DNA from: Mugil cephalus
Lineage: Eukaryota; Chordata; Actinopteri; Mugiliformes; Mugilidae
Assembly (NCBI RefSeq): GCF_022458985.1
Contig: NC_061781.1
Location: forward strand, 5,006,501 to 5,070,500
Length of the DNA: 64,000 bases
Reading direction: 5' to 3'
The number at the start of each line of letters is the position of its first letter. Positions within the stretch are counted from its first letter, which is position 1. The position numbers and the translations under genes were made by a program. Below are positions 49,101 through 60,436 of the stretch, one piece after another. The notes below the pieces were generated by a model. That model did no database searches and was not told where the DNA came from. It was given only the letters and a program-made list of their open reading frames with translations.

Positions 49101-52100
49101 AAATGACGTTCTTTTAACATCTGTGATTCTATTCTATGTAACTGAAAAACAGAAGCTACTCCCAGCAAACCCCAAAGCAACCGGAAAGATCAGGGAATGC
49201 GTTACATTACTACAGTGTGCCATCATGCGTGCATTTCCTCCCTCAGCTTCCATCAGCCCCCCCAACGTGCATGTGTTCTCCAGCGGGGCGTCTCTGGAAC
49301 TCAACATCGAAGATCCGGCGTTCAGGATCTCATCCCTGAAAAACGTGTACGGCATAGCTACTTACAACATCACCTACTGGAAGGACGGCTTCAAAGAGCA
49401 GGTAGGACGACACTTTCACGTCGCCCAAGCGATGTTCCAGTGAAGCTTAGTGCAGTGAGCAGAACATCATCCTCATATGCCAGGAATATCCGTATGGGCT
49501 GAGTTTACACTTTATGTGCATCAGTGTATTAGGGGGAAAAAAGAAATTTGAAGTATTTGATATATCCCAGCAATAAGTTTGAACTGAATTAATGTCCAAC
49601 ACTGGTCTGTCACATTAATTAGATAATTCCACATATATTTGGAGTCTTTCTTCTGTACGTTCAAAAGTTGCTGTAATTAAATTTGAAAGATTTTTACACA
49701 TGAATTTTCAACATTTAGGAAATTAGGAAAGTTTTTATCAGTAGATATGGATTCATTATTATTAATGATTTATTAATAATATTATGGCACTTAATGGGCT
49801 ATTTAAGATTTAATTATATGGATATAAATACTGATGAAGTAGCCCCCGCATCCACCCAGACCTCAACGATGAACTGTCACAAACCACAAAGTTCATCTCA
49901 AACTGATGTCTTGACTGAAATTGATACGCACATGGATGAAAAGTCAAGGATTCAGATATTCGGTCACGCTAATGCTGGGACCTGCGAGCCAAGGCTTAGG
50001 TGCGTGTTTTTTGTTTTGTGGTGGAGGATTATTTGACCTGCTAACGTGCCTCTCCCTTCTCACCTTGCTGTCTCTGGGGTGTCCTGTAGCTTCTGAAAGC
50101 AGTCATGTGAAAATCACACCACTTCTCTGTTGCTGTCCACAGGCCAAAAGCTTTAGCGTCCCCCATCAGAACCGGGTATTTCTGAGTGAGGTGGATCCCT
50201 GGAGCAAGTACTGTGTTCAAGTCCAAATAAACACTGGCAGAAGCGTTAAGCCCAGCAAGCCCAGCAGAGTTATCTGTGAAAGCACCACAGCAGGTAACTA
50301 TATATTATTTTATAGTAATCAGTAAAATCGCAAATGGCAGTTTCACAGAATCTTAGCCAGGAATTCATGGTTTATGATCAAAAATCTTTCAAATTATCAG
50401 CCATCCCATTAGACACATCTAGACATATGGCGCAACAAATTAGCAAAATGCGAAAATGACGGACGACATTACTTGCAATTTTTCCATGAAAGGAACTATT
50501 AACTTGCATTTGTTAATAACAACACTGAGACCTGTAACTGAACAGCAGATGGCAGCGATGTGCTAAAATTGCACTTTTTGTTTCTTAAGAAATTCAAGTT
50601 GTTCATCAAAGGTTTTGTAAAAGGATTAAATATAAATATTTTCATACATCTTTGAATTAAAACATAGGGTTATTTTTAGATTATTATGTTACCTGTCCCG
50701 TTCCCTTGAGATTAACTTGGGCTGCGTGTGACCCTTCATCTAAAATAAGTTTGACAACCCTGCTTCAGTCCATTAGAGAAGAGGATTAAATCTAGCTGTT
50801 ACTACCTAAAACTTTGGAATAAGTTATTTCAGCATTATGTACATTTTTACAAGGTAGATTCTTACAACTACATGAACCATGGACGCAAAAATGAAATCAC
50901 TCCCAGTTTCTTTTCATGCCAATCTATTCCAGTATGTCTGTGAAGGTTCTTAGTCATCCAGATCACGGTAATCCAAAAGGTGTTTGAAGAAAAGCAACTG
51001 GATTTCACTGCTCATCCGAGTAGCTTCTTCAGGTCTGAGAGACTGGTGGGAAGCTGAGGTTTGAATAGGAAACCCCCTGTGGGTAAAACCCATCAGGAAC
51101 TTGCTTGACTTGTTTCTGTAATAACCAGAAACCTGTGTTACTAATTTCCATTAAAGGCTGGGTACGTACATGTTGTTAAGGTGGGTGGGTGGGTGGTGTG
51201 CCTAATCTCAGTCCACCTCCTCCTTCTCTAAACAGAGGAGGTGGACTGAGGTTTAATCAATCATCAATTTACAATAATCTTGACTTCTGTCCCCATTTAG
51301 TTTCAGTACCATTCACATATTGAGACTGGAGGCTCCCACTGACAATGACTTTGTTAAAGCTCTATTCATAGGGGAAGTAGGCACACAGTCCCCCCCTTAA
51401 CGACAGGTAAGTACCCTGCTGTTAATGGAAATTAGCAGCACCAGTTTCTGGTTATTAGAAACAAGTCAAGCAAGTTCCTGATGGGTTTTACCCATAGAGT
51501 TTCCTATTTATATCTCAACTTCCCAGCAGTCTCTCAGAACTGAAGAAGCTACTCAGAAGAGTTGTGAAACATCTTCAAGAAATTCTAAGAGCCCAGTTGC
51601 CTTTATTTACTGCCTTTTGGATCTATTCCTGTATATACTATGAAATATTTCTTTCACAATGTTGACAAAACAGATTGATGATTTTTTACATGTTTACATT
51701 TAATAAACTATCCGTTAAAAAACTAATGAAATGTCTTGAGAAAAATAACTTCAATTTTGGCTCGTTGCTGTCTGCTCAGTGTTGGGTTATGTCCACCCCT
51801 TTGACTGAAACATTGGACTAATGAAGAATATCAATTATTTTCACTGAAAAATGCAGTCTTCTATGTAATTCTCACACATTGCATATTTATGCTGCGGGCC
51901 AGATTAGACCCTCTGGTGGGCCGTTTTTTCCCCCTGCGGGCCTTATGTTTGACACCATTGCACTAGATGACACTTTGCAGTGACTGACATCACAATGCTC
52001 CAGAACATAACAGCAAGTAGCCCTGAAACATAATCAGACTTGTAACTGTACCTGTTCTTGGTCTGACTGTTTTGCAGAAGAAGCTCCCTGGGAGAAGGTC

Positions 52101-52625
52101 GTGGTGGCAGTTGTCGTCATGGTAGTGGTCGTGGCTCTGGTGGTGGTGGTGGTGGTGTACTGGAAACATATCTCCCAGTTTATCAATCCAAAAGATTTAC
52201 GAGATGTGAAGTTCAAAGAGGTGAGTGCTTCGGAGTACACTGACTGGAGTTTGTAAGACCTTGATAAAACTTGCTTTTCTTGTACGTTCAGAGACGTACT
52301 TTTGTCTTACTGTTCTCAAATGTATGTATCCATGTGTGTATGCGTTGGGAGGGCTTAAGTGAACACACAAACCTGATTAGTTTGCTTCCTTCCTGCTCCC
52401 CAGTCTCTGCTGGCACCTCTAAACTCCTCCATATACATGGCCATGCGGAATGCACCGCCCCTTGAGGAGGTCTACCACCCGGTCAGAGTGGAAGGCAGCA
52501 GGACTGTGAAGGAAGGAGGTTCTCTGGAGGCAGCTGGGAGAAGCTCCAACAAACCGCCCGATGTTACAGTGTGTGTGGGAGAGAAGGAGAAGGAGGAGAC
52601 TGAAAAGCACGAAATAATGAAATAA
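46181..52625 (+). CDS. crfb4: CRFB4, interleukin-10 receptor subunit beta-like
   Basis: Exons 46181-46238, 46475-46598, 48463-48635, 49247-49401, 50143-50293, 52078-52220 and 52404-52625 splice in family phases to 341 aa. The leader is MAASICAFILTLSALCVS. D1 has PPINVRLTSDDMDLVLRWDP and the cysteine pair TGC/LEC. D2 has SLKNVYGIATYNITYWKDG, very like the IL10RB signature KNVYxxxTYNxxYWKNG, then KYCVQVQI and VICEST. The transmembrane helix (about 228-247) is nearly all valine. The tail is short (about 90 residues), with SIYMAM and EEVYHPV, as in IL10RB. By family knowledge it is the shared accessory chain that recruits TYK2 for IL-10 and IL-22-type ligands. Introns 2, 3 and 5 carry large repeats. 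Confidence 0.9.
46606..46690. repeat. Fish interspersed repeat with C-tract
   Basis: AGAGGCGGTTCTGGGCAGTT and GCCCTGGGCAAACTTTG followed by a run of about 20 cytosines resembles the end of a common fish hAT-like repeat. It starts eight bases after crfb4 exon 2. Confidence 0.45.
47255..47666 (+). repeat. 412-bp direct repeat, copy 1 (intron 2 of crfb4)
   Basis: Almost identical to 48676-49087, with about two differences seen (GTTTTGTT versus GTTTTTTT; ACATCAGG versus ACATAAGG). It begins with ACAGTGCATCCGGGAAGTAT, a common transposon end, and continues into reverse transcriptase-like sequence (FILDKVHRHQEKPKCN, then LLLDFITNRCQRVSVNGRT), so it is a chimeric LINE-derived unit. It is flanked by a 21-bp direct repeat, TGACCTCATGG to TTTATGTG, at 47232-47252 and 47666-47686. 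Confidence 0.9.
48676..49087 (+). repeat. 412-bp direct repeat, copy 2 (intron 3 of crfb4)
   Basis: Same orientation and length as 47255-47666, starting 1421 bases later, with crfb4 exon 3 between the two. Its flanks differ from those of copy 1; a short ATTCA occurs on both sides. Confidence 0.9.
50922..51629. mobile_element. Foldback element with 9-bp target-site duplication
   Basis: Arms at about 50973-51180 and 51405-51620 are inverted copies. For example, AAACCCATCAGGAACTTGCT in the left arm matches AGCAAGTTCCTGATGGGTTT in the right arm, and both carry GAAGAAGCT-type blocks. ATCTATTCC occurs at 50922-50930 and again at 51621-51629, as expected for a target-site duplication. The centre has no readable ORF. 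It lies in intron 5 of crfb4. Confidence 0.75.
51885..51960 (-). repeat. hAT-like terminus
   Basis: CTGCGGGCCAGATTAGACCC, GGTGGGCCG and TTATGTTTGACACC resemble the fish hAT terminus that also appears, more weakly, near 1890 and 50730. Confidence 0.4.
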
Positions 52626-53050
52626 TGAACAGCCGACTGGCAAGTTGCAGTGAGGTGGGAGTGTTACAGACTGACAACACAGACGGTTTTGAAGACTCTG
52701 AAGAAGAAACACAAACTGTCACGGCTGATCCGCAACATTTCTGCAATGGTTCCCACGTTCCTCTTCGAAGTTAGCATTGCTGCTACTCGTAGTACTTCAT
52801 GGCCCACTGAAGTACATAAGCTGCCATGATGCTATGAGATGTGCATACACTTTTCTATACATTTTCAATGCATGATGTTGTAATGTGGTAAGAATGGATG
52901 TGAAAGTGCATAAACCACAATGGAAGGAGTGTATTGTGTGAAGCGTGTGTAAATGTTTTAATAATATTAATAGACAGTTCACGGAAGGTGGAACTGAAAG
53001 TGTCTATCAGTGTCTAGTTTACACATTAATGGTTTACAAAGTTCAACTTA

Positions 53051-53056
53051 AATAAA
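53051..53056 (+). terminator. Candidate poly(A) signal of crfb4
   Basis: AATAAA lies 426 bases after the stop, and another lies near 53118. Confidence 0.45.
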
Positions 53057-53243
53057 GTTGGTGTGTCCCTGTTGAATGAGGTTGGTTTTATTGTGATAGC
53101 AACAGCAATATGTGTGTAATAAAGTGTAGTCCTTGCCAGGTTTTAATACACCTGTGTGACATGTTAAATGAAAAAGAAAAATTCTATTCCTAGGTGACGA
53201 ACAAAAGTGAAGCAAATTTGTGGCATGTGGAATGCTTCATGCA

Positions 53244-53669
53244 CATACAGGCATCAGTCACAACATTAAAACCACTGACAGGTGAAGTGGATAACATTGA
53301 CCATCTTGTGACAATTCAGTGGATGTTGTTTAGACATGTAGCACCCATCTAGACCAGAAACCCCTACCCCATAACAATGACACTCCTTGATGGCAGCAGC
53401 CATCCCCAGCAGCATGCAAATAAAAATAAAACATGGACAGCACAAGGTGCTGACCTGGCCTCCAAATTCACCAAACTGATCAAGTATCTGTAGGATCATC
53501 CACAATGGCCTCTCCCCTGAACCCATAAGACCCAAAGGCCAGACAACACAGACTCACACCCTCAGAAGGCCCGTGTCCATTCTCTGATGAGTCGCCACTG
53601 TTTTGGAGGCACAAGAGAGACCTACAAAATATTAGGAAGGTGGTCATAATGTTATGGGTGATCGGTATA
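53244..53669 (+). mobile_element. MITE family X, copy 3
   Basis: The ends are ACATTAAAACCACTG and GGTGGTCATAATGTTATGGG, and the interior has GATGGCAGCAGCCATCCCCA and TGATCAAGTATCTGTAGGAT, as in copy 1. Confidence 0.75.
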
Positions 53670-54539
53670 TGTCGTTACTTCACTGAAACGTAACCTAAAC
53701 ATAACCCCTCTCCAGAACCACATACGCTCTGACCAGTTAGCCCCCTGAATTTGCCACTAGCAAAGCAAGCATGTTCTTGCTCTGGCCACTCATCTACTAG
53801 CCCCCAACAAGACTTCTAGTCTCTACTCATTCAGTCAGTGAGAACCTGCCAGTTCCTGTCTGATGTTGAACACACCATCTGGTGCGACACCCTGAGCCCA
53901 TTTTCTCTTCCTCTCAGCTAGCCACCTGCCAAGCACCGTGGAGGAGTTGCCGCCCAGTGCCCAGACTGGTTTCCCACCTGTTCCCAAGAGAGCTGAGACT
54001 TCCCCTAATCAATATGTGAGCAAGACATAACGGTTCCAATGGATTATGATTTATGGCGGCAAGCTGGCTGTTTCAATGCTAACTTCAAATATGTTGATCT
54101 GTGAGCGCAAGATTATCTTTAGTCATAGGTGCACATTAACAGGTGCACACGTGTCGCTGTGGGGTAAGATATTTGCTTTAAAATAAAGAGAGAATGTCTT
54201 TATTTCTTGAATCAACAACAACAGCCTTTAATGTAAGACAGAAAATGCAAGCTGCAATAGGGGAAGTGAAGAAAATGGGGATTTACATTTTCTCACAAGA
54301 GATCTGTTTTTTTTCAGACAACTGAAAACTCTACTCATCATTGTCTATCAGGAAGGGGTCAGGAAGTAATAGCATATCTCTCCTAAACATGAGAGGACGC
54401 GAGATCCCCTCTCATTGAGAATAAGAACAGTGACGCTTATGCTGACATGCAGGTTTTACCATAGGGTGTAAAATGTACAAAGAGTGTGTTACTAATTGCC
54501 GAGGGCAAAACAAGTCAAATTATATGGAACAGAAAAAAA

Positions 54540-56118
54540 CTTTATTTGTCCCTCAGTGGGGAAATTTCAGTTTGCAACAGCATACATAGTTAATAGTATA
54601 GTGAATAGTAGTGAATTGCAACAGAAAGTAATTGGATTGTGACACAAAGTATTTGCATGACGAACCAAAAGTGTTGAATTGCAACAGAAAGTATTGAATT
54701 GCAAATGGACATATAACAGATATTTCACAGGTTGTAGACAGTACAGGGTGAGTAGTGAAATGATGAGAGTATTTAAACCTTGAGGGGTAATAATATTGCA
54801 CATATTATGAGTGTGCATTGTGGAGCCTAACAGCAGCAGGAAGGAAAGACCTTCTGTATCGTTCCTTCACAGAGCGAAGGTGAAGCAGTCTGTCACTCAT
54901 GGTGTTCATTGTCCAGCATGGGTGACAGTTTAGCCAGAACTCTCCTGTCACCCACCTCCCTCACTGAGTGAAGGGGGGCAGAATGGCGTCTGCGAAAATC
55001 AACTACCATCTCCTTGGTTTTCCTCGCGTTGACCAGGAGGTAGTTTCCCTGACACCAGTCCACGAAGTTCTGCGTCAGTCCTCTGTACTCTGCGCCGTGT
55101 CATCGTCTCTGATGAGGCCGACAACTGCGAGCCGGAGTCGTCTGAGAGCTTCTGCAGAACACAGCCGTTGGCGTTGTGTCTGAAATCTGTTGTGTACAAG
55201 TGAAAAGGAAGGGGTCCAAGACAGTGCCCTGAGGGACACCCATGTTGCTGGTGAGCGGTTCAGACACACAGTCCCTGGCTCTCACAAACTGAGGTCGGTT
55301 TGTGAGGTAGTCCAGGATCCATTCAGACAGCCGTTGGTCCACGCCAATCCCCTCCAGTTTGTCCCTCAGAATCACTGGCTGTGCTGCCGGGGTTTTCCAG
55401 GTGAGAAAGAGCTCAATGTAGATAACAGCTCCCACACAAACTGCACTGGGTCCATGGAGTGGCCCACCTCAGGATGGAGATGTTCCAGTATCAGTCTGTC
55501 CAGTGTCTTCATCAGATTGGATGTTAGGGCCCCCAGTCTGTAGCTGCTGAGGTCTTTAGAGTGCAATGTTTTAGGCACCAGTACAGCACAGGAGGTCTTT
55601 CAGATCTGTGGCACCACCCCCAGCTCAAGGCTCATGTTGAAGATATGCTCCATAACTCCACACAGTTCATCTGCACAGAGCCTGGAGCTGACACCAGCTG
55701 CTTCTCCTCTCTTTTATCCTCCTGAGCTCTTTTCTCATCTGAAAGACAGGGGTGGGAGATGAGTGACTCCATCCTGGTGTTCTTATTGTGTGGTGAGCCA
55801 AAGGTGTGGGGGGCTGAGTGAGGGGAGCATAGGCCAGGTTTCTGCAAGCGGGCTTCTATACACCCCCCTGATGTTCTGCCGCTGCAGCTGCTCCTCCATC
55901 TTCCTCCGGTAGCTAGCCTTTCCCTCCCTGATCTTCCTCCTTAGCTCCCTCTGGACAGTCCTCGGCTCCTCCTTATTCCCTGATCTGAAGATTCTCTTCT
56001 TCTCCTTCAGATTGATGTCCTCCCCATGAGGATCATAGAGACTGGTGATGCTCAGAGAAAAGATATAGGACTCCCCCACAGTTACCTCTACACCCATACC
56101 TCCATGGTTATTTCTCAT
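54540..56118 (-). mobile_element. LINE (L2/Rex1-like), degenerate
   Basis: Minus-strand frames in order give NKEEPRTVQRELRRKIREGK (linker before reverse transcriptase), SSYRLGALTSNLMKTLDRLI, LEGIGVDQRLSEWILDYLTN and NMGVPQGTVLDPFLFT (the PQG block of reverse transcriptase). The catalytic aspartate region is not intact. The 3' part (54830-54970) matches the usual LINE end that encodes a YRRSFLPAA-like stretch. Frameshifts are present throughout. Confidence 0.8.
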
Positions 56119-56377
56119 GTCACATATAGACTTCTATATACAGACAAATCAAAGCATATATGGTACATTGTTCCAAATTGTTCTAATCAATACATGTGGC
56201 TCAAAAGACTCCTATATGGGTTGTGCAGGTGCAGCAGAACATATTCCAGAGAAAGCTAAAATAAATAAATAAATAAAATAAAAGGAAATGGATAATTTAT
56301 CACCTGTGGCCCGTGTCTTTCAAAATCATGCTGCAGTTTCCGCATTACCAATTCATCTGTCTATCTATCCTTTTTGC

Positions 56378-56640
56378 TATCTATGTACCTGGGTGTCCAC
56401 CTCGATGACAAACTGGACTTGTCAAAGAACTGTGATGCCATGTTTAAAAATGGAAAGAGTCAGTTCCACTTTCTGTGCGTGCTAAAATCGTTTGATGTGT
56501 GTAGTGAAATGCTGTACATGTTTTACAAGTCTGTTGTTGAAAGTGCTGTGCTGTATTCTGTTGTCTGTTAGGGTGGCAGCCTGACAGACAAGAGCAGGAG
56601 GCGTCCTGCTAATTTGCAGGGCTGGCTCGATTCTAGGGAG
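56378..56640 (+). mobile_element. LINE ORF2 C-terminal fragment
   Basis: The frame reads YLGVHLDDKLDLSKNCDAMF then MLYMFYKSVVESAVLYSVVC, the familiar end of L2/Rex1-type reverse transcriptases (YLGVHLDxKLDWSxNT...FYxSVVESxLxY). It is opposite in orientation to the LINE just upstream. Confidence 0.8.
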
Positions 56641-56890
56641 GAGTCTGGACTCTGTGGGGACCCATCGCAAATACCGCCATCTTGGACATTGCGCAATGCA
56701 TTGTGGGTATTCCCAGAAGCACTCTGGGATTGAAAGCGTCCACTGCAACTGATCGCAACATGTCTTCGCAACGGGAGTCTCTCGGTTTTTTGAAATAATA
56801 CTCATTTGTATTCATAACAATGGGTGGATCCAATCGATGTGCTGTGTATGGATGTAGCAATGATCGCTGATATAAATCCAAGTAAGTTTA
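56630..56890 (+). mobile_element. THAP-domain fragment of a DNA transposon
   Basis: A short frame at 56820 reads MGGSNRCAVYGCSNDR, stops once, then reads YKSK before a GTAAGT-type donor. This matches the start of the THAP zinc finger (C-A-V-x-G-C-S-N). The 150 bases upstream recur, inverted, at 59850-59960. Confidence 0.45.
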
Positions 56891-58779
56891 AATGCATATG
56901 TCCGTAGAATTACTTTTTTTTATACCCTTTATTTAACCAGATAAAAAAAACCCCATTGAGATCAAGACCTCTTTCACAAAGGGTGACCTGGCCAAGAAAG
57001 GCAGCAGCACACGTCATAACAATCAAGACAGTTGAACAACAAGAACAAACAAGCAGCAAAAAATCCTACACAAAAACATTAAAATATAAAAATACTAAAG
57101 TGCATAAATATGTGGGAACCAACCCAAGAAGAGCCTCATAGACTACTGTCATCCAGTGTGTGTAGCGTCTTACATAGAGGGAAGGCATGCCTGCTTTTGC
57201 ATAGTTCACAGTGGTGGGTGAGGTGGCTACAACCAGTTATACACTTGACCTATTCCTCACTCCATTCACGCGTTAGTCACTTACATACAATATTGTGTGT
57301 ATGTCTTTTGATCATTTTGAGTAAAAATTCTTGCGTTCTCTCTCTCCTTGAACATCAGCCAGGTTTGCAAGAACTGATTCCATATCAAACACTGTCAATG
57401 CAGCTTCAACGATGCTTTTGATGCTCCTAAAATGATTTTGTTCTACTTCTGAAGAATGCCGAATTCAAAATCATGACTGAAACTTTGACTCATTGACTAG
57501 CTTAGTGAATTTTATTTTACAGTGAATGTAGATTAAAATTAGTAGTATTCGCTTTATTTATTTAATATTTATTTATTTATTCATTTAATTATATTTTATT
57601 ATGCATTTTTATTAATTCCTGAGTTGGTAACTTTACACTGCATATGCGCACGCGCGGTATTTTAACAACATTTGCCCTTCCAACTCGTGAAACAAACTGG
57701 GTAGGTTGTTTCAAATGTTTTCTAGGCACATTTTGTAAGCCTTGTTTTAAAGTGGATGACAGCAAGCAGGAGCAGAAAAGGATGAGAAATGACAACAGAC
57801 AATCGTTCCTGAGGTTCACTCCTCAGCCATAGGGATATGCATGTTTTCCTATCAAGAATTCAAAAAAGAAAGTGCATTAGATTGAGATTTCAACAATGAC
57901 AACATTTTGATCTGGAGAATAATAAAATGAAGACAGTCATCAAAAGGTTGTAGAACAGTATATAATCACTTAGTGATTTCTATGAAGAAAGCAAAAACAA
58001 TGGCTTAGTCAGCCTTGTAATTTCATGTCATTCACATATATAATGTCCTGTTCTACATGATGGAAATGCATTTCTACAGAGTGAAGTATGATATTTGGAC
58101 CTCATCAACCAAAATATCACATTGTGAAGCAATCATCAAATTTAGAGAAAGATCTACAAATATGAAAAAAACTGTGTCTGTGTTAAGTATTTCAAAGAAG
58201 CAAATATTAACTCAAAATATGACTTTGGGGATCATGGTTATCCAGTGTCCATCATGGCTGGATATTAAAGTTTATTCTTACATGTGTGTAGGAGCCTTAC
58301 TGGTGGATTAAATGAAGATCACACTGCATAAATCGTTTTCACCTCTATGCTAGGCCTATAGTGTGTTGCATTTATGAAATGAAATAACTGCTACAGAGAA
58401 AACGAAATTACAGTTATGCATACATAACAGTGACGTATCTTTTGAGAGACAAAAAAAATTAAATACATTTTATTTTAATGTTACAAGAACATCATCAATT
58501 CAAATTTTGAATTATATTTTAAAAAAACTAACGCACTAAAGTAAAAATACATTTGAATTAAATACTCGACAGCAACTAGTAAATGTGCTGCAATGCACTG
58601 TGGGAGTTTAGTGTTTTTTGTTTGTTTGATGTTACAACCATGAGTGTGGTGTGGCATTCAGTGTCATTCAGTTGTTGTGCAACTCTTGCTCGTTCACTGA
58701 TAAGTGACTAGTTAGCGTGAAAAAGTGAACGGCTTTGATCAGTGTCCTTGCTCCGCACCGCTCGCCACAGAGAGCCGCA

Positions 58780-58840
58780 GCAGAGGAACGAAAGAGCCGC
58801 ATGCGGCACCGGAGGCGCGGGTTGCCGACGCCTGCCGTAG
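58780..58840. repeat. hAT-type terminal sequence
   Basis: AGAGCCGCATGCGGCACC followed by GCGGGTTGCCGACGCCTG closely resembles the terminal inverted repeat of a vertebrate hAT family (CAGGGGTCGGCAACCCG on the other strand). No second end was located. Confidence 0.5.
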
Positions 58841-59080
58841 GTGGTATAGGGAGCTGGTTCACCTGCACTGAGGGAGGAGAGAGGCGAGTGTTAGGTAGCC
58901 GCAATTTCTGTTTGTTTAGTTTTTTTTTTTATTTATTTATTTTTGCTTTGTTACATATTCGCCACCAGTGCACACATTCACCATCTTTTGGCATATGTAA
59001 TCTGAAGTAGCTGCGATTGATTTATTAAATGCTTAAACTCACCTGGACTCATCAGCGCGTCACACCAAATATAAAGGACC

Positions 59081-59800
59081 TCATCTCGTCATCTCAAACG
59101 ACTTTTGAATGACAGGCAAGTCGTTACAGAGGGAGATTCGTTCCCACTCAATTTTGGACCAATCATGCAAAAAAGCCTGCTCATGAAAAAGCTTAAAATC
59201 TCTTCTTCTCTTCGGTTTAGTTTTGGGGAGTTTGGCATTCCTGACCACTGCAATGGCACAGTGATCACTCAGATCGCTCCCGAAAACACCAACATCAGTA
59301 TACCTGTGGGGGGCATTTTCATTTGTTATTATAAGATCAAGAAGCGATGATCGTAAGGGGTATTTAATGTTAGGCCGTGTTGGGCTGTCTATTAATTGGC
59401 TTAGATTTAAAGAGTCACAGATAGATTTCAAGCCATCTGAGGCTGATGACAACCAATCAAGGTTAGACACAGTTATTTAAGGAACTTAGAGCCTCGCTGC
59501 AGGCTGAGGGAGGCCTATAACAGCCCATGACTGTAAGGGACCGTCCCTGTTGAAAATCAAGTTTCAGTGCTGTCTTCCAAGTCATCTCGGGGGATGTCAG
59601 GATCAGGTAGGCAAATTATGCCCCCATCTAAAATTAATTTGGGCAGCCTCTGGTTCGCGGTTTCTTTTGAATACTCTACCAGTGTAGCCTTTGAATGGAG
59701 ATTTAATAAACAGGCTGCACGGCAACGGGCAACTAAATCTTTTATTTTTAATGCATTTGAAACTACAACATCACAATGTTTTAATTGACTAACCGTCATA
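59081..59800 (-). mobile_element. Non-LTR retrotransposon endonuclease fragment
   Basis: The frame reads SNLDWLSSASDGLKSICDSL, RPNIKYPLRSSLLDLIITNE and FGSDLSDHCAIAVVRN. This is the AP-endonuclease-like domain, with the D-L-I-I-T and S-D-H catalytic blocks. A short upstream frame (59557-59799) is probably part of the same element. No reverse transcriptase follows. Confidence 0.75.
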
Positions 59801-59839
59801 TCATTAAACTGGTCTCCTGTGCTATTGCGGCCGTCTGTC

Positions 59840-60066
59840 AGAGCTGCGGAGGATGGTCCGGAGATGCTGTCTGGACGCTTTTAATCCCAGAGTGCTTCGG
59901 TGCATACTCACAATGCATTGTGCGATGTCCAAGACAAGTATTTGCGAAACGGGTTATTGGGAAAGTGTGCACACCGCAACCAAATAGACATAGTGGATAT
60001 GTGATACTTGATTGCACCAAGTACAATATCCACAGAAGTCATCTCTTCAGTCACGAGGAAGATTAA
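59840..60066 (+). mobile_element. Possible THAP-associated transposase fragment
   Basis: The frame reads GYVILDCTKYNIHRSHLFS. The V-I-L-D-C-T-x-x-x-I pattern resembles the first catalytic aspartate block (DGTEIFI) of PIF-like DDE transposases. It is weak evidence. It shares about 110 bases, inverted, with the THAP fragment at 56630-56790. Confidence 0.3.
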
Positions 60067-60211
60067 GCATAGTGGTGCTTCATTATCTGGCCTCTTAAAT
60101 AAGCATCAAAAGCACCAAATTACATCATACCACTTTTAAAATAATATAATTTAGATAAAAAATAAAAATTGTACGTTTTTTTTTATTGTTTTATGTCGTG
60201 CTTCACACTCC

Positions 60212-60300
60212 AGTCCAGCTGGTGGCGGTAATCTACCCAAAAGGTGTTCTGCCAACCGCCATAAACCCAATGAAGAAAACAAGCTGAAGAAGGAAAACGA
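60212..60300 (+). repeat. Fish repeat in the crfb5 promoter or 5' UTR
   Basis: The sequence CTGGTGGCGGTAATCTACCC, GCCAACCGCCATAAACCCAA and then GAAGAAA runs matches, from memory, a very common fish repeat whose copies end in GAAGAAG. It ends about 140 bases upstream of the crfb5 ATG. Confidence 0.5.
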
Positions 60301-60436
60301 GTGACAATCACGGAAAGGAGAAGGGAGTCCATCCGAGCCGTAGGCTTTGGTCTATGGTCCGAACAGATCTTACACGATAAATCTCATGACAAACTGTCGA
60401 TGGAAAAGTAAAATTGTACCTTACAAAACAGCAACC

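Larger units (their letters stand above)
52626..60436. other. Intergenic region between crfb4 and crfb5
   Basis: This holds the crfb4 3' UTR, a MITE family X copy (53244-53669), a minus-strand LINE (about 54540-56118), a plus-strand LINE end (56378-56640), THAP-transposon pieces (56630-56890 and 59840-60066), a hAT terminus near 58780-58840 (GCGGGTTGCCGACGCCTG), and a minus-strand LINE endonuclease piece (59081-59800). No intact host gene was recognised. 57000-58600 shows nothing I can classify. Confidence 0.5.
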
